A DNA stretch of 64,000 nucleotides from Sarcocystis neurona (Eukaryota > Apicomplexa > Conoidasida > Eucoccidiorida > Sarcocystidae). The notes under the pieces are model-generated. The model had not been told where the DNA came from and ran no database searches. It was given only the letters and a program-made list of their open reading frames with translations. Where the stretch lies: the NCBI GenBank assembly GCA_000727475.1, contig KL647302.1, positions 1,807,234-1,871,233 of the forward strand, written 5' to 3'. Below, piece after piece: positions 20,236-31,400 of this stretch. The translations under genes were made by a program, and so were the position numbers. Positions within the stretch are counted from its first letter, which is position 1, and every line of letters begins with the position of its first letter.

Positions 20236-23200
20236 TCACCCCGCAGACACCGGTGAGTTTTCCCCGATTGAACGGCGTCTAAATTTCGTTAAGAGGCCAA
20301 AGTGGTCGCTCGGGAATCGGCCGCACGACGGAATTCTGCGCGTGCCAACAAGGCGCATGTCTTCCGGTTTCCAGGTCCATCTGGTAACCCGCAGTCTATC
20401 TCTCTGTCCCTGTTCAACGCTTCCGATATCTTTACACCGGCCCTCTTCCGTAGGTGCAGCGCTGATCGTTTCCGCCAATTTAGGTGAAGGAAGTGCTTCC
20501 GAGGTAGCCCCCGCAGCAGCACTTGATTCGTCAGTGGCAACGTTTCTTTCAACGTCAGCACCTTCAGCGACACTACGCAGTCTCACAGAAACATTACTTC
20601 TTCGTATATGCCTCTCTGGCTGCTCCCACCCCGCCTCGTGTGCCGGCATCCCGTACCAGTAGAGCCGGTCAAACCGTAGACGACTTCTCCACTTCCCGCT
20701 TTGCTTGTTGTCATTTTGCAGCATATCCCAAGTAAATTCTGCGCCTGCAGGACGTCCCAGAAACTCCCACACATCTTCTACACCCGGAAACACGAGGGAA
20801 CCACCCTCTGCGGCTTTTGAAGTAACAGTTTTTTCAGTGATCTGGTCACTCCGCATAGGGGTCTTGCTCGTACAGCCGTTCGTACAGAGAGCGTTCTCAC
20901 TACTCCCGCTAGTGTTGGCCCTGGACTTTGACCTTGAATGTCCTCTGTTCTGCTGCCGGACACGCCCTTTTGAGGCGACCGCGGAAAGCACCTGCAGCTC
21001 GTTATCCCGTAGATTCATGTCACCTCCAAAGATCCCCACAAAGGCAGGTATCTCACGCATTTCGACCTTCCATCTCTCTCTCTTATCGCAGGTGCTCACC
21101 TCATGTCTACTCCGTTCCTTTTTTCCCTCTGGTCGACCATCTGACGCGTCAGCCTTTGCCGTCTTCCTACACCTCCGCTCTTCTTTTGCTGAACGAGACT
21201 TTTTCATGTGTCTTTCATCCTCTTCCGCATTCTTTTCTGCGCTTCCGAGGTTCTCTATCTCGTGCTCACAACCAACTGCGCCACGATTCGTTTCATGTGC
21301 TCGCTTGCGCTCTTGTTTGTTTTCCGATTTGGAGAAGTCTCCTGACTTCCTCCGTGAAGTCGTCAGTGTTTCTTCTGTCCCCACCGTTTCCTCTTTTCTA
21401 AATTTCACTGCGTCCTCTCCTGCTCCACTGCACCCGTCATCGTCATCGTGCGCGAAGGTATCAGTCAGAATGTGCATGCATCGCTTGAATTGGTTGAGAC
21501 GTTCGACACGAAATTCTTTCAGAGACTCCAAATGCGAAGTAAGTAGCAGCAATCGATCATCAGGTCTGCTGACTGGTGCTGCCACGACACCCAGCATATG
21601 CCGCCCCATGTGACTACCTGGAAACCACTCACATAAAGCCTCTGGAGTAAGCGGCACCATCTGCTCTCGGCATAGCAGTATCACGACGAAGTACGGAAAA
21701 CCGATATTATCTTGCACTTCGTTCGAGCGGCCAGCCCCCACAGCATTTTGTGAGCAGCACCCGCTAGAGCGGGTACCAGTGTCACAGGTGTTTCTACTAC
21801 TGCTGCTTGTGCTGGTGGTCGTGTTCACACTTCCGACGACACTCATGCGAAGAGAAGGAGTGAATATGTAGTAAGACTTCTCCAGCTTCCCGCGCAACAT
21901 GGCTAGGGTTGAAGGTACTATTTCTTGTAAGAAGACGACTGCAGGACGAAGTGCAATGATCAAATCAACGACTGCTGTCGTGCGTGACCGAAGTGCCTCG
22001 CTGTCCAAGCCGTCCACGTTCCTGGGTGAAGCAAACGCACACATGCGCCCCTAGTATATTTTCGTGCAAATACCCACCAACGTACATAGATACGGATGCT
22101 TGCGGGCATGCCTGAAGGGGTCGTGAGAAATCCGTTGTGAACTAGTCTGCCGAACAAGAAAAGGACCTCAACATATCCACGGAGGTTCGCACATACACGC
22201 GTGAAGCGTCCATCTCATGTCTACGAACTTAGCAGCATACAATCTGATAATGTCGCATAGGAAAACATCTTGTTGTATATATACATATATACATGTATGC
22301 ACATCATACACGCTCTCGCGACTCCCAGGTATAGGTAGCTCACGTCTCGTACATCAGTATGAATACCTATTGTTCGAAGGTCACGAATGTACTGAAGGCT
22401 TTTGTGATCTCATACTGGTTGACACACTCACACGCAGACGGAGTAGCACCGGCACGTACTTCTTTATGCGTAACATAGGACCGCGAACGTGGAGTTTCAG
22501 TAGTATATCAGTCACTGTTTAACAACACATGCTACTGCTGCAACCCTCCCCTTAGACTGCCGATGCTGCCCGTCGCATCTAGAGGATGGCACGTGTACTC
22601 CGGCAGTGCGCCGGGCCCGTGCTCCCTTTGAAGACAACTGTAAGTTCCACACAATAAAACACCCTCGTCGTCTGAATTTCAAAACACACGCAGTCTACCA
22701 CTTAGAGATACATGGGTATAGCCAGCCCTCTGTCGCTATCCGTGATGTGTAAACAGTACTCCCAGAACGTAAAACACCGGTAGGAGTAAACTGCGAGCGC
22801 GTCGAAGCATACCAGTTACACACATTCTTCAATATGTATGAGAGAATTTCTTCTTTGGTCGATCTAAGCATTTCGGCGCAGAGCAGAAGCAAGCGTTGCA
22901 ACGTGATGCCTTACCACGTGAGCAGCTCAAACTGGTCCTCCCAGATAGGAAGTACACCGGCAGTTACTAATTGCTTGGTTTCCATCGTCGAGCACGTAAA
23001 TTCTCCCACGCCGTCCAGCTCTGAGACGCTAACAACGTCGGAGCCCTCCTCGTCCCCATCAATCACTTCAATCTCCGTACATTCTGTCCGGCCAGCGGTG
23101 CTGCCGGGCGCTGGAGCCTGCCCGCCCAGTGAAGCGTCGCTCTTAGTCGACTCATTTGAAGTCTGGGAATGTTGGCAAGGAGACCTAAGTAACACAGCGA

Positions 23201-23570
23201 CTGATGAGTCGCTGCAGCCCACTCCGCTGCCGCACTCTCCCGTCTTATTGTCCTCGTTCCTCAGGCACCAGCTGCCCGAACTGCTGCTATCGCTTCCACG
23301 GGAGGACGAACCGTTACAAACAGACGAGGGTACTGCAGTTGGACACGGGTGCGAAGCGGCATCCTTAGAAGCTCTGTAGCGAGCGGCCCGCAGACGCCGT
23401 ATCTCCTCTAGTTCAACGGCAAAGGCTGAGGGTTCCTCTTCAGGGCCCCTCTGTGTTGTTGTAGAAGCTGGCGCGTTTCCTCGGGAGTCTTGGGCGACAA
23501 GACTGTCCCTCTGCAGTAGAGAGCGTGAAAAGCCAGATGTGCACGAGAGATTTTCGCTCGACGGTCCCAT
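20236..23570 (-). CDS. TDP2-like 5'-tyrosyl-DNA phosphodiesterase (EEP family)
   Basis: Members of this endonuclease/exonuclease/phosphatase family remove topoisomerase II peptides from DNA 5' ends. Two exons, 22915-23570 and 20236-22021, join in phase (TG|G) to create the catalytic block LLTW-NVDGLD (residues about 216-225), giving 813 aa against roughly 360 in the human enzyme. Other family motifs seen are VVFLQEI (Glu about 252), LTSHLES, GGDMNLRD (about 550), VEDVWEFLG, FTWDM, LRFDRLYWYG and CGRFPSDHFGLL (about 790). All core metal-binding and catalytic residues (Asn, Glu, Asp, His) are present. The extra length is low-complexity charged or Ser-rich inserts between motifs, plus a 218-residue acidic, Ser-rich N-terminus. 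The chosen start is the first in-frame ATG (23570). An upstream exon is possible because the frame stays open to a CCATAG acceptor near 23720. The product is probably nuclear. Confidence 0.88.
22050..22910 (-). other. Single large intron of the TDP2-like gene
   Basis: The intron (22022-22914, 893 bases) begins GTAAGG and ends TTCACCCAG on the minus strand. It contains TA/TG-rich stretches near 22263-22290 and no coding sequence that I can support. Confidence 0.7.
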
Positions 23571-23666
23571 CTGCAACGTACACGAGGCTAATACTCGGGC
23601 ACCACTTCTGCTGCCGCTGAGGTTTCCTTTCTCACTCACGGCATCTCCGCCATTAATCACGATACA
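23571..23666. promoter_or_regulatory. 96-base head-to-head intergenic region
   Basis: It lies between the proposed TDP2 start (23570, -) and the ATG at 23667 (+). If both starts are right, one very short region serves two divergent genes. No motif is named. The TDP2 frame stays open through this stretch, so one of the two starts may be further out. Confidence 0.3.
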
Positions 23667-24972
23667 ATGCGTCCCCCTGAGGCGCTTGTGGCATACGCTG
23701 TCCTTGCTGCCCCCGTTGTCCTATGGACCACCTATATTGTATCGCCTACATTCGTTACCGGTCTGGCTGGTGTGCGGCCTGATGCAGCGGGCAAACACTC
23801 GAACTTTTGAGATGCCTCGTCTCCGGCATCTCACCCCGTCAGGTATGGGGGCGAAATTTTCCGGCGTAGACCTCTAAGAATGCGAGTGTGAACAAGTAAT
23901 GTGTGTAAACATGCTTCTCTTTTCGCCACACGCAGCCGGTCATCACAGGCTGACGACCACCAGTTTCGACGACGTAACTGGTGAATTTCTAACTGCCAGC
24001 ACAACACCTGTGCATGATTCACAGGCAGCTACTTATTTCAGGCAGGACAGCAAAGGCCACACAAGCGGCTGTGGTAATCTTGTCCGTAAGCAACTCGGAC
24101 GCTCAAAACAAAGAACCCACTGCGCGGACACATAAAGCGACAATACTGAAAGCACAACCAAGCTCCACTCACACGCTCACGGCAAAATGAGGAGCATGAG
24201 AAAGTACCAATTAAATGTGCGGAATTACATGAGTTACGGTCTGTGGAAGAGGGTACCTGCACACTTACGGCACATGTCATACAAGTGATGAGGGTTAGAC
24301 GAAAAATACGGTTGAAGGGGGATGTCTCGGCGGTTCCGGACAGAAAGTAGATCGCGAAAAATTTCTACGAAATTCGAATGCGGTGACTGGGGAAGAGAAG
24401 CGGCACCGAGATACAAATATAAGTCGTTACCTCGTTGCGGCTTGCTGCGCACGTGGAATGAGGACGTTCAGCGGACTGCATTGCCATCCGCACTCGATGC
24501 ATGCGCCCGTCAAACACACGACGTACACAACGGCACAGGCATCGTCTGAATTTGGTGATGGATTGGCGGACTCCCACGCAAGCCCCTCACGACTCACGTA
24601 CTGGCCGCCTCTCTCTTTGTCCTCCTCACTTTTCCGAGGCGGTGCTCTGCACTACAGCTATAGAGGCATTCGCTTCTCAGAGAACCAAGGATGTAAGATA
24701 GTGTCTCTGGAGCAAAGTGCTCGAGGTTACACGGTTGGTTACACACGCGGCGTCGCACTACATAGCGGTGCGGCTAAAATCAGACTTTCAAACCGGTCTC
24801 AAGTTGCCCTACAGAGAGCTTTGAGCACACGGGAATTCTGCCACTGGGGGCACCAGTGCCCAATGGAGCAAAACCTGACTTCAAAGAAATTGAGGATATT
24901 GTAGACGACCTGGTCCCCGTTCTCAGCAGGCAGGACGTCTGTTACGCAGAACAACTGTATTCATATTGGTGA
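23667..24972 (+). CDS. Probable membrane-anchored protein, function unknown
   Basis: The ATG at 23667 opens MRPPEALVAYAVLAAPVVLW, a signal-anchor-like hydrophobic segment. An exon starting at 23936 after CACACGCAG reads HHRLTTTSFDDVTGEFLTAS and has a strong GTAAGC donor near 24091. A later exon (about 24541-24731) contains GGALHYSYRGIRFSENQGCK and joins in phase to a last exon from 24809 (SFEHTGILPLGAPVPNG, then DFKEIEDIVDDLVPVLSRQD) that ends SYW with a TGA at 24970-24972. The join between the 23.9 and 24.5 kb exons is not resolved, and an exon may be missing. No family is recognised. The hydrophobic N-terminus suggests a membrane or mitochondrial location. Confidence 0.45.
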
Positions 24973-25065
24973 ACTGTAGGATGTGAAATGGGGGTTGTGT
25001 CAGTAGCTCCCAATCAAGAATGACTGGCACATTCGTCAAGTGCTGCGTAGGGCGACGTTGTGTGA

Positions 25066-26188
25066 ATGAGTACGCAGGTGGAGGAGTTCGATGGTATACC
25101 CTACGTGCTGTTTACCAGTACGAGGTGATTCGTAGGTCTGTCACTGCGAAGAGAGTGAGACGGTGACGCACAGTCGTCCTCGTTTGTTTTTGTGTACAGA
25201 TTATACCGTATCCTTGACTGCTTGTTGGCATGGCTTCCCAGCTGCTGTAACGGGGTTTGCTGTGCAGGCTAGCATGAATAGCGCGTACAACAGGTCTATC
25301 CAAAAGAAGTAGAGGCGCAGGCTACTTCGCGTATGGACGCACGTACGTGTACACTGGTAGACCTCTCATGTAGTGCACAAGATATTAAATGAGATAGTAG
25401 CAACCAGGCGCACACTCAACTTACGCCGGATAGATGTATGCGATGCCATCCCCTTTACTAGAGTAGCACAGGGTACGTACGTGCGTTTCGTGCGATGGGA
25501 AGACGCACGTAAACGTGACAAAAGCAACGAGCAAAGCCCTGACCCGCCTTGCATGCAGGTATGACAGGTTCACGTGAATTTGGGAATCTCCGCAGTTCCC
25601 GCGCTAGCCAGACACGGGGTTCCCGCTAAAGCGAAAATACGTCACCCGTAGATCCACATCTACTGCCTGCAATCTTTCGCACGAGGAAGGGGTTCGACAA
25701 CGCTGCGCTGTTGAGTCTCTGTATCCTCAAAAATGAATGCAGAGTGCTCCCTTCGTAACACCTGATGCAACGGGGTACACCCTGTTTGGCGTCGAATCCC
25801 CGGTTGCATGCGACAGGAAGCGGCCGCTTCAAATCACTGAGGAGCCGCACGTCTATCAAGAAAGTTGACCTAAGGAGGCCCGGAGGAACAGTGTTCAGGG
25901 AGACGCCCCGACATGCAAATCCACTTATCCGCTGAAAAGAATTATGCTTCTCTACGGTTTCCCCTTGCTGATTCATGTAATTAATTGGGTACACCGAAGG
26001 CGGTTGTTGAGTTGCTTGTGTGACGAGTATGTGTCATGTGTATATAGGCATACACGCGTGTACCTGTGCGCGTGTGCAGTCGTCCAAACAGGTATGTTCA
26101 GCGTACCGCAAAATTTACGATTCGCACACCGTTGCGCTACGGACAGAGGAGGAACAATCAAAAACTGTGTAGAAGTACTACCTTCTGA
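25066..26188 (+). CDS. Unrecognised basic protein, multi-exon
   Basis: The ATG at 25066 opens MSTQVEEFDGIPYVLFT. A phase-1 donor (A|GTACGA) fits an exon from about 25372 reading HKILNEIVATRRTLNLRRID, then GTYVRFVRWEDARKRDKSNE, with a GTATGA donor after CMQ near 25559. Later blocks on the same strand are strongly basic: SGRFKSLRSRTSIKKVDLRR near 25820-25880, and an exon after CCAAACAG near 26092 reading YVQRTAKFTIRTPLRYGQRR, ending at TGA 26186-26188. The basic composition would suit an RNA- or ribosome-associated protein, but no domain is recognised. The middle exons are ambiguous because all three frames are open near 25650. Confidence 0.38.
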
Positions 26189-27836
26189 GTAGGTGGCCAC
26201 GGAGGACAAGGTGCAGAACAACGGCTTTGCGTAGCACGTCTTTTGCGGTTACGGCATTGGGGCAACTGAGGTGCGCAAGTATTCGAGCCTTCCCTGTCAG
26301 CAAGACGGTGAGAATCAACAGCCGTTCGCATCCCTTCCAGTCAGTGAAACACCACAAAGTGCGGCTGTGCACACTGTTGCTGGTGGTAATCATGACGCGA
26401 GAACATGTTCAGTCATGCTCCTCTGTCTTGCTGCATAGAGGTGCGAAGAACGAACGCTCACCCGCACAGTTGCAAATCTCGGTGGCATGCTGTAGCTGTA
26501 CAATGGGCGCCAGGGGGGAGTCCGACACGCAGTGCAGTTGTTTCTGCTGCCTAATTTCTAAGAGAGTAGTGGGGCATTTCAGCTGCAGAAAAACTGGAAT
26601 ATCGCCGCCGGAGAAAAGCAAAATATGGTCAGTACGCTTCAGCTGTATAATGGACGGACTCGACGTGCTCCATGCAGCAAGCGGATTCCCAGAAGCAGTT
26701 CCACCACTCCTCACTCGCACCACATGTGGAAGTTGCGCGGCTTCTTTACCACTGGTCACCCGCATGAACCCCGCAGCAGAACAAATGTCAATTTAGCCAT
26801 CCGTATCACACAGGGTTAGTTGATCGACACTGGCTGCTTACTCCTTCAGCAACGGCTACTCTACTTGCGAAGGGCGTATTAAGACGATGCCGGCTGCCGA
26901 GGCAGGGTGGAAAAATACGCCTGTAAAGAAACACACACCTTGTCGGCATTTCCGCTTTGGGAGACGGCCGCATGCAAAGCTTATTTCATTACGAGGTCGC
27001 GTTAAGTGTAAGATCTGAACGGCAAAAGAAACAACCCCTTCCACGACGTCACCGAAACCGTGCGTCTTGAGCGCAGATACGACATCGGAGAATCGAGCTG
27101 CCTCAACTTGAGCAACTGGCAAAGTAAGCGCCGTCGCAATGCCGGCACACAGCGCACCTCGTACATACCTTCCAAAACACAAGCACGAGTGCGCACCAGA
27201 AACGAACAGCTGCAACAGCTGCAGCCTGGTCGAAAAAAGTCCCGGATGAATCAATGACAGGTGTGTTCGCCTTCTGCGACATCCTGTCGTAGTTTGCACG
27301 TACACGTGCTTGATGTCCCCAGGGCGCCCACGAATGTGCACATTTTCAATGGATACACCATTAGATACACAAGGAGCGCGTCCCTACCAGTCCTCAGATC
27401 AGATCTCAACTGAGCGGCCCACACGCAGCCAAGCGGACACTGCTTCCTACTGCACCAGATTTTCTGCCGCCAAACAACATGTGCGGCAGTTGTTCTACTC
27501 TTCGCAAGTAAAAGACCCACTGAGAATCGGTTACGCAGCTATCTCGCTGCGATTCATCCACATTTGTTGAGATAAACGGCACAGGAGTACGCGCACTCTT
27601 TTTACCAGAAGTGCCGTTGCACGCAAGCTCTTCGACTACACCTGAGCACACTAAAACGACGAGACGAGATGGAGAAACTTTAACGACCTCTGTAAACCAC
27701 TACGCGTGCCGCAAAAAACAACCGCGGAAAAACAATACACTCGCACGCAAAACTGTCCTGCATTAGCGATCTCAAGTTCAGCGCTTCCTATCCAACCGAA
27801 TTTCGAACTTGCATCGAATGAGTGAGTGAAATGCAT
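26178..27836 (-). CDS. Unrecognised multi-exon gene
   Basis: The proposed start at 27836 opens MHFTHSFDASSKFGWIGSAE. Further minus-strand blocks are about 27509-27641 (TPVPFISTNVDESQRDSC, GTAACC donor), about 26930-27230 (RYVRGALCAGIATALTLPVA, then VEAARFSDVVSALKTHGFGD, GTGTGT donor after KRKCRQ), about 26409-26765 (LKRTDHILLFSGGDIPVFLQ) and a last exon from about 26373 (ERLLILTVLLTGKARILAHL) to the stop at 26178. The helical and strand-rich segments look protein-like, but no family is recognised and most junctions were not matched. It overlaps the tail of the plus-strand model at 25066-26188 by a few bases, so one of the two ends is wrong or the 3' regions overlap. Confidence 0.42.
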
Positions 27837-28458
27837 GAGCTGTCGTAGCCTTATCCGCTGTCAAGACGCAATTAGCGCATTCACGAACCACTACTCACCA
27901 AAAACGACATTCCCTATTCCGTAAGCAGCGAAGACGTACGTACGCCCCAACACACGAGAAGGGTGTGGGGAGTCACCTCGCTTCCGCAGATGTTCGTAAA
28001 CCAGTCGAGGAAATCTTAAGCTTCATCACGCGATATGCGCAACCGTAACGGCCGCCGGCCGCACGTCAGCCAGAAAATGGTGACACTACGGGAACTTCAG
28101 AGAAAAATAGCCGCAACAGCGTCACCTTCCATGTACGTCATCTTCCAACCTCCTTTCAACTCGTCCAGATACCTACACAAATTCGTCCATCTCCCACCGA
28201 AAATCACATGACAACGCCGAACCCAGCTCAACCCGGCAGTCTCTCACGGTACGATGGAATCGGTCATATCCTTGCTTCTCCATTTCGTCCCAGAACGCAC
28301 GCATGTCTCCAGGTGGAGTAGCATCGTCGGAAGACTCACTGATTCTGCCGTGATTCTCCTGCGCCTCGTGGTTTGGCCTCTACGGTGCCGCGCCCCGATA
28401 ACTCCTGCCGCTGCTGCTGCACGAGGTGCTCACGCAGTGCTACAAATCACGAGCCGCT
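27837..28458. other. Intergenic, no gene seen
   Basis: This lies between the start of the 26178-27836 gene and the stop of the PP2C gene, both on the minus strand. No splice-consistent exon was found on either strand. It is presumably the 3' untranslated region of PP2C plus the promoter of the downstream gene. Confidence 0.5.
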
Positions 28459-31400
28459 TCAGTCTTCATTGTCATCGGACTCAAACTGCTTCTCTTCGCA
28501 TCCAAGGTACTTGTCATCTCCTCCCCCATACAGCACGATCTTCTCCTCCCTTCTAAGGGCGCGCGCGCGATGCTTCTTAACGTGAGACGATAGCTCCACC
28601 ACCAGGCACGTCATGTTGTCGCATCCGTGGCCTGGGCAGCATATTATAATACGCAGTTCTCGGAACACACGAGGTGCACCGACGGGTAAACCCGCTGCGA
28701 CAGTGCCAATGGGATGCACAAGAGCATAGCATTTAAGACAAACAACAGCCCCGTATCCTGCTTCTACACATGTGCAACACATCCTTGTGCTCTAAGTATG
28801 CTGCGTACACTTTCCGTCACTTTCCTACCCTCGCGGCTCTACCCTGCGGCGGCGACTCTCACGCGACAGGTACGATACACGTGCAATTACTCCGCACGGG
28901 TGCACGACAAAGATACACACGCACGCTTCCCCTGCAGTGGAATCACCTGCCCGTGCTCATTCCAGTTTACGCACACGGGAAATGCATACGGCGTAGAATC
29001 ACGCTCGTTCTACGCGCATTTCTTGCGCAATGGCGCACCACACCCTGTGATCGTGATTGCCATTAACCTACGACGTGCACTTTGCAGAGCGTACAGCAAG
29101 ACACCCTCCTTAGTTCACCCGTATTCTCCTGGACTTTCCACAGGACGCGTACGAGGGTACGGAGAAGCTACGGAGGACAACGCGTACACATTTGCACAAA
29201 CACGCGAGCGTGCACGTGCACGCGCGGGGAAGGTGGACTCCACACAGGAGAAAGTGGGAAAATTTGAAATTCCTGGTGTAACATAACGTCACTCTTATTA
29301 CGATGTACAACAGTCCACACTGCTCGGTTACGGACGCATACATGTCGTACAAGAAAACCAGTCAAGCGCTGTGCAACGGGCTTCAGACGCCGTTTAAACG
29401 CCTGAGCTTCCCTTTGCTCGCGTGTCCGGGTGTCAACTCTTGGGCCTCCCTAATCTACGACCACCACTCCTCCTTCCCCTCTCTTTTATGGCATAAGCTA
29501 CCTTCAGACTGAAGAGGATCCTCCGCCAGACAGTCGTCGCACAGCTCCTCGCAGATTCGACGAAGTGTCGCAGTGTCGCTCGTTCCCGCTCGCTGCAGCC
29601 TCTCTCTCACAAAATCGACAGCCTCCTGCACAGACAACGCGAAGGACGGTGACATCCACCCGTGAGGAACTCGAGCTGACTCAGGTGCACGACAGACGCT
29701 TACACGACGCGCACCACGCCTTCACGCCTGTTCCGTCCTGCGCAAAATTGCTACCACGCACTACACCAGGTACGTCTACGCATGAGCGGCGACACACACC
29801 ACGACCTGGGCCTCGGCACAACTGTCCCCACGTCCGAATAAGCACCACACGAAGCCCGTCAAGCACCGCACAGACTGCCCCACATCCGAATACGCACCGC
29901 AGAAGCCCGTCAAGCTCCACACAGACAGACCAGCAGTGTGCAAACACACGTATCGGATGAATATCGTGGGAATAACTGGTCTCCTGTCGTGTGCTGCGTC
30001 TTCCCTATCCATGGCGTTCACTGCAGGTGTGTCACCAACTACACTAAGACACATGGCCGCGGGTGCTCTCCACCACAAAACGTCTCGTCCCTTGCTCAAG
30101 GCTAGATCCCTCGGCTCTCAGGGACGGAGGCCGCGCATACAGAAGACACTCGTATAAGCAGGACGCCACCGACGCCCGGCGTTCGTTCACGTACTTGATT
30201 CGTCTTGCAGTCCCATATACCGTCGCACGCCAAGATTACAAACTCGTCGTCCTCGCAGATACGCGTTATTCTGTAGGGCACACGCAACGACCACGCAGAC
30301 TACTTGTTTTCTTCTCGTCTTCCACAGTCACCGTACGGAGCTCCTCCATTTCTTCTGCGTCCTGTTCACCAAGCTTTGCACCTACAGCGCTGGTACACAC
30401 TCTAGCCAGACCCCAGTTCACGAGCCCGCTCTACGCGACGCTTGACGCGTACGCACACCATTACACATCGCCGCGCACGGGTTTTGCACTGCTTTCATCC
30501 ACGAAGATACAAACCAATACAGACGGCACACGCAGCAACCGGTAAACAAGCTGTCCGTCACAGACAACATTGTCTCTTAAGCTCCCGCTCACAACCTGCT
30601 TTTTTCACCGAAGATATTTACCGTGCGCGTCAGGGTGTGTCTGTAGTTGCCGGAACCCCACTGACCTACAAAGTGTTCACATGCAAGCACGTGCAAACGT
30701 ATCAAGACATACGGCTCCTGAATCCCTGCTTGTAGCGCCACGAGACTTGACAGCTTATCACGCCTCTGCCAAGCTCCGTACGGCGTAGTACGGCCTCTCT
30801 ATAGCAAGCCTGTTTGACATATGGGCACGTCCGGTACACCGGCTACCACGTTTACTCAGATACTGCCGTGTAGCTGGAAGATAAGGACGTGTCACGGTCA
30901 TAACTGACCGTCGGCTCACCCAAGCAGAATGCATGTTGAGGAATCCCAGTGACCTCAAAAAGGTAGGGGCATATGCAGGGCACTAATGTCGTGTCTAAGG
31001 CTGCTTGAGAAATGGGTGGGGCTCCCCACCGCTACCCTGCAAACTTCGCGTCCTGAACAAGCACGTCCTTGCACAGCACAGTTTTTACCTCTCTGCCCAC
31101 ATCTTGTTTCCTTTTTCGGTCACGTAGCCAGCTAAAACTTCATTGTCTACAGTCCCTGCGTAACGCGACCCCTCCGCCCGTATTTAACACGTGCACAACA
31201 ATCGGATGCACCCATTTCAACAGTCAGCAGAATCTTTTCCGGCACTCACTGCTACTTACACTCACGAACTGCCTTGTCGTCGCACAGCGAGACACGTGTC
31301 CTTCACTGCAAAGCGGCTGGTCGACTTCACAGGAGCCAGCAACCCCATTGCTGTCGCCTCAGTTCTGCAAGACATTCTGTGTGTGACAAAAAAACCTGCG

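Noticed and set aside
20705..21613. 302-codon plus-strand frame
   Set aside because: Antisense shadow of the TDP2-like second exon, whose minus-strand frame holds all the catalytic motifs.
26227..26796. 190-codon plus-strand frame
   Set aside because: Cys/Ser-rich. The minus-strand frame over 26409-26765 is more protein-like and lies in a chain of minus-strand exons.
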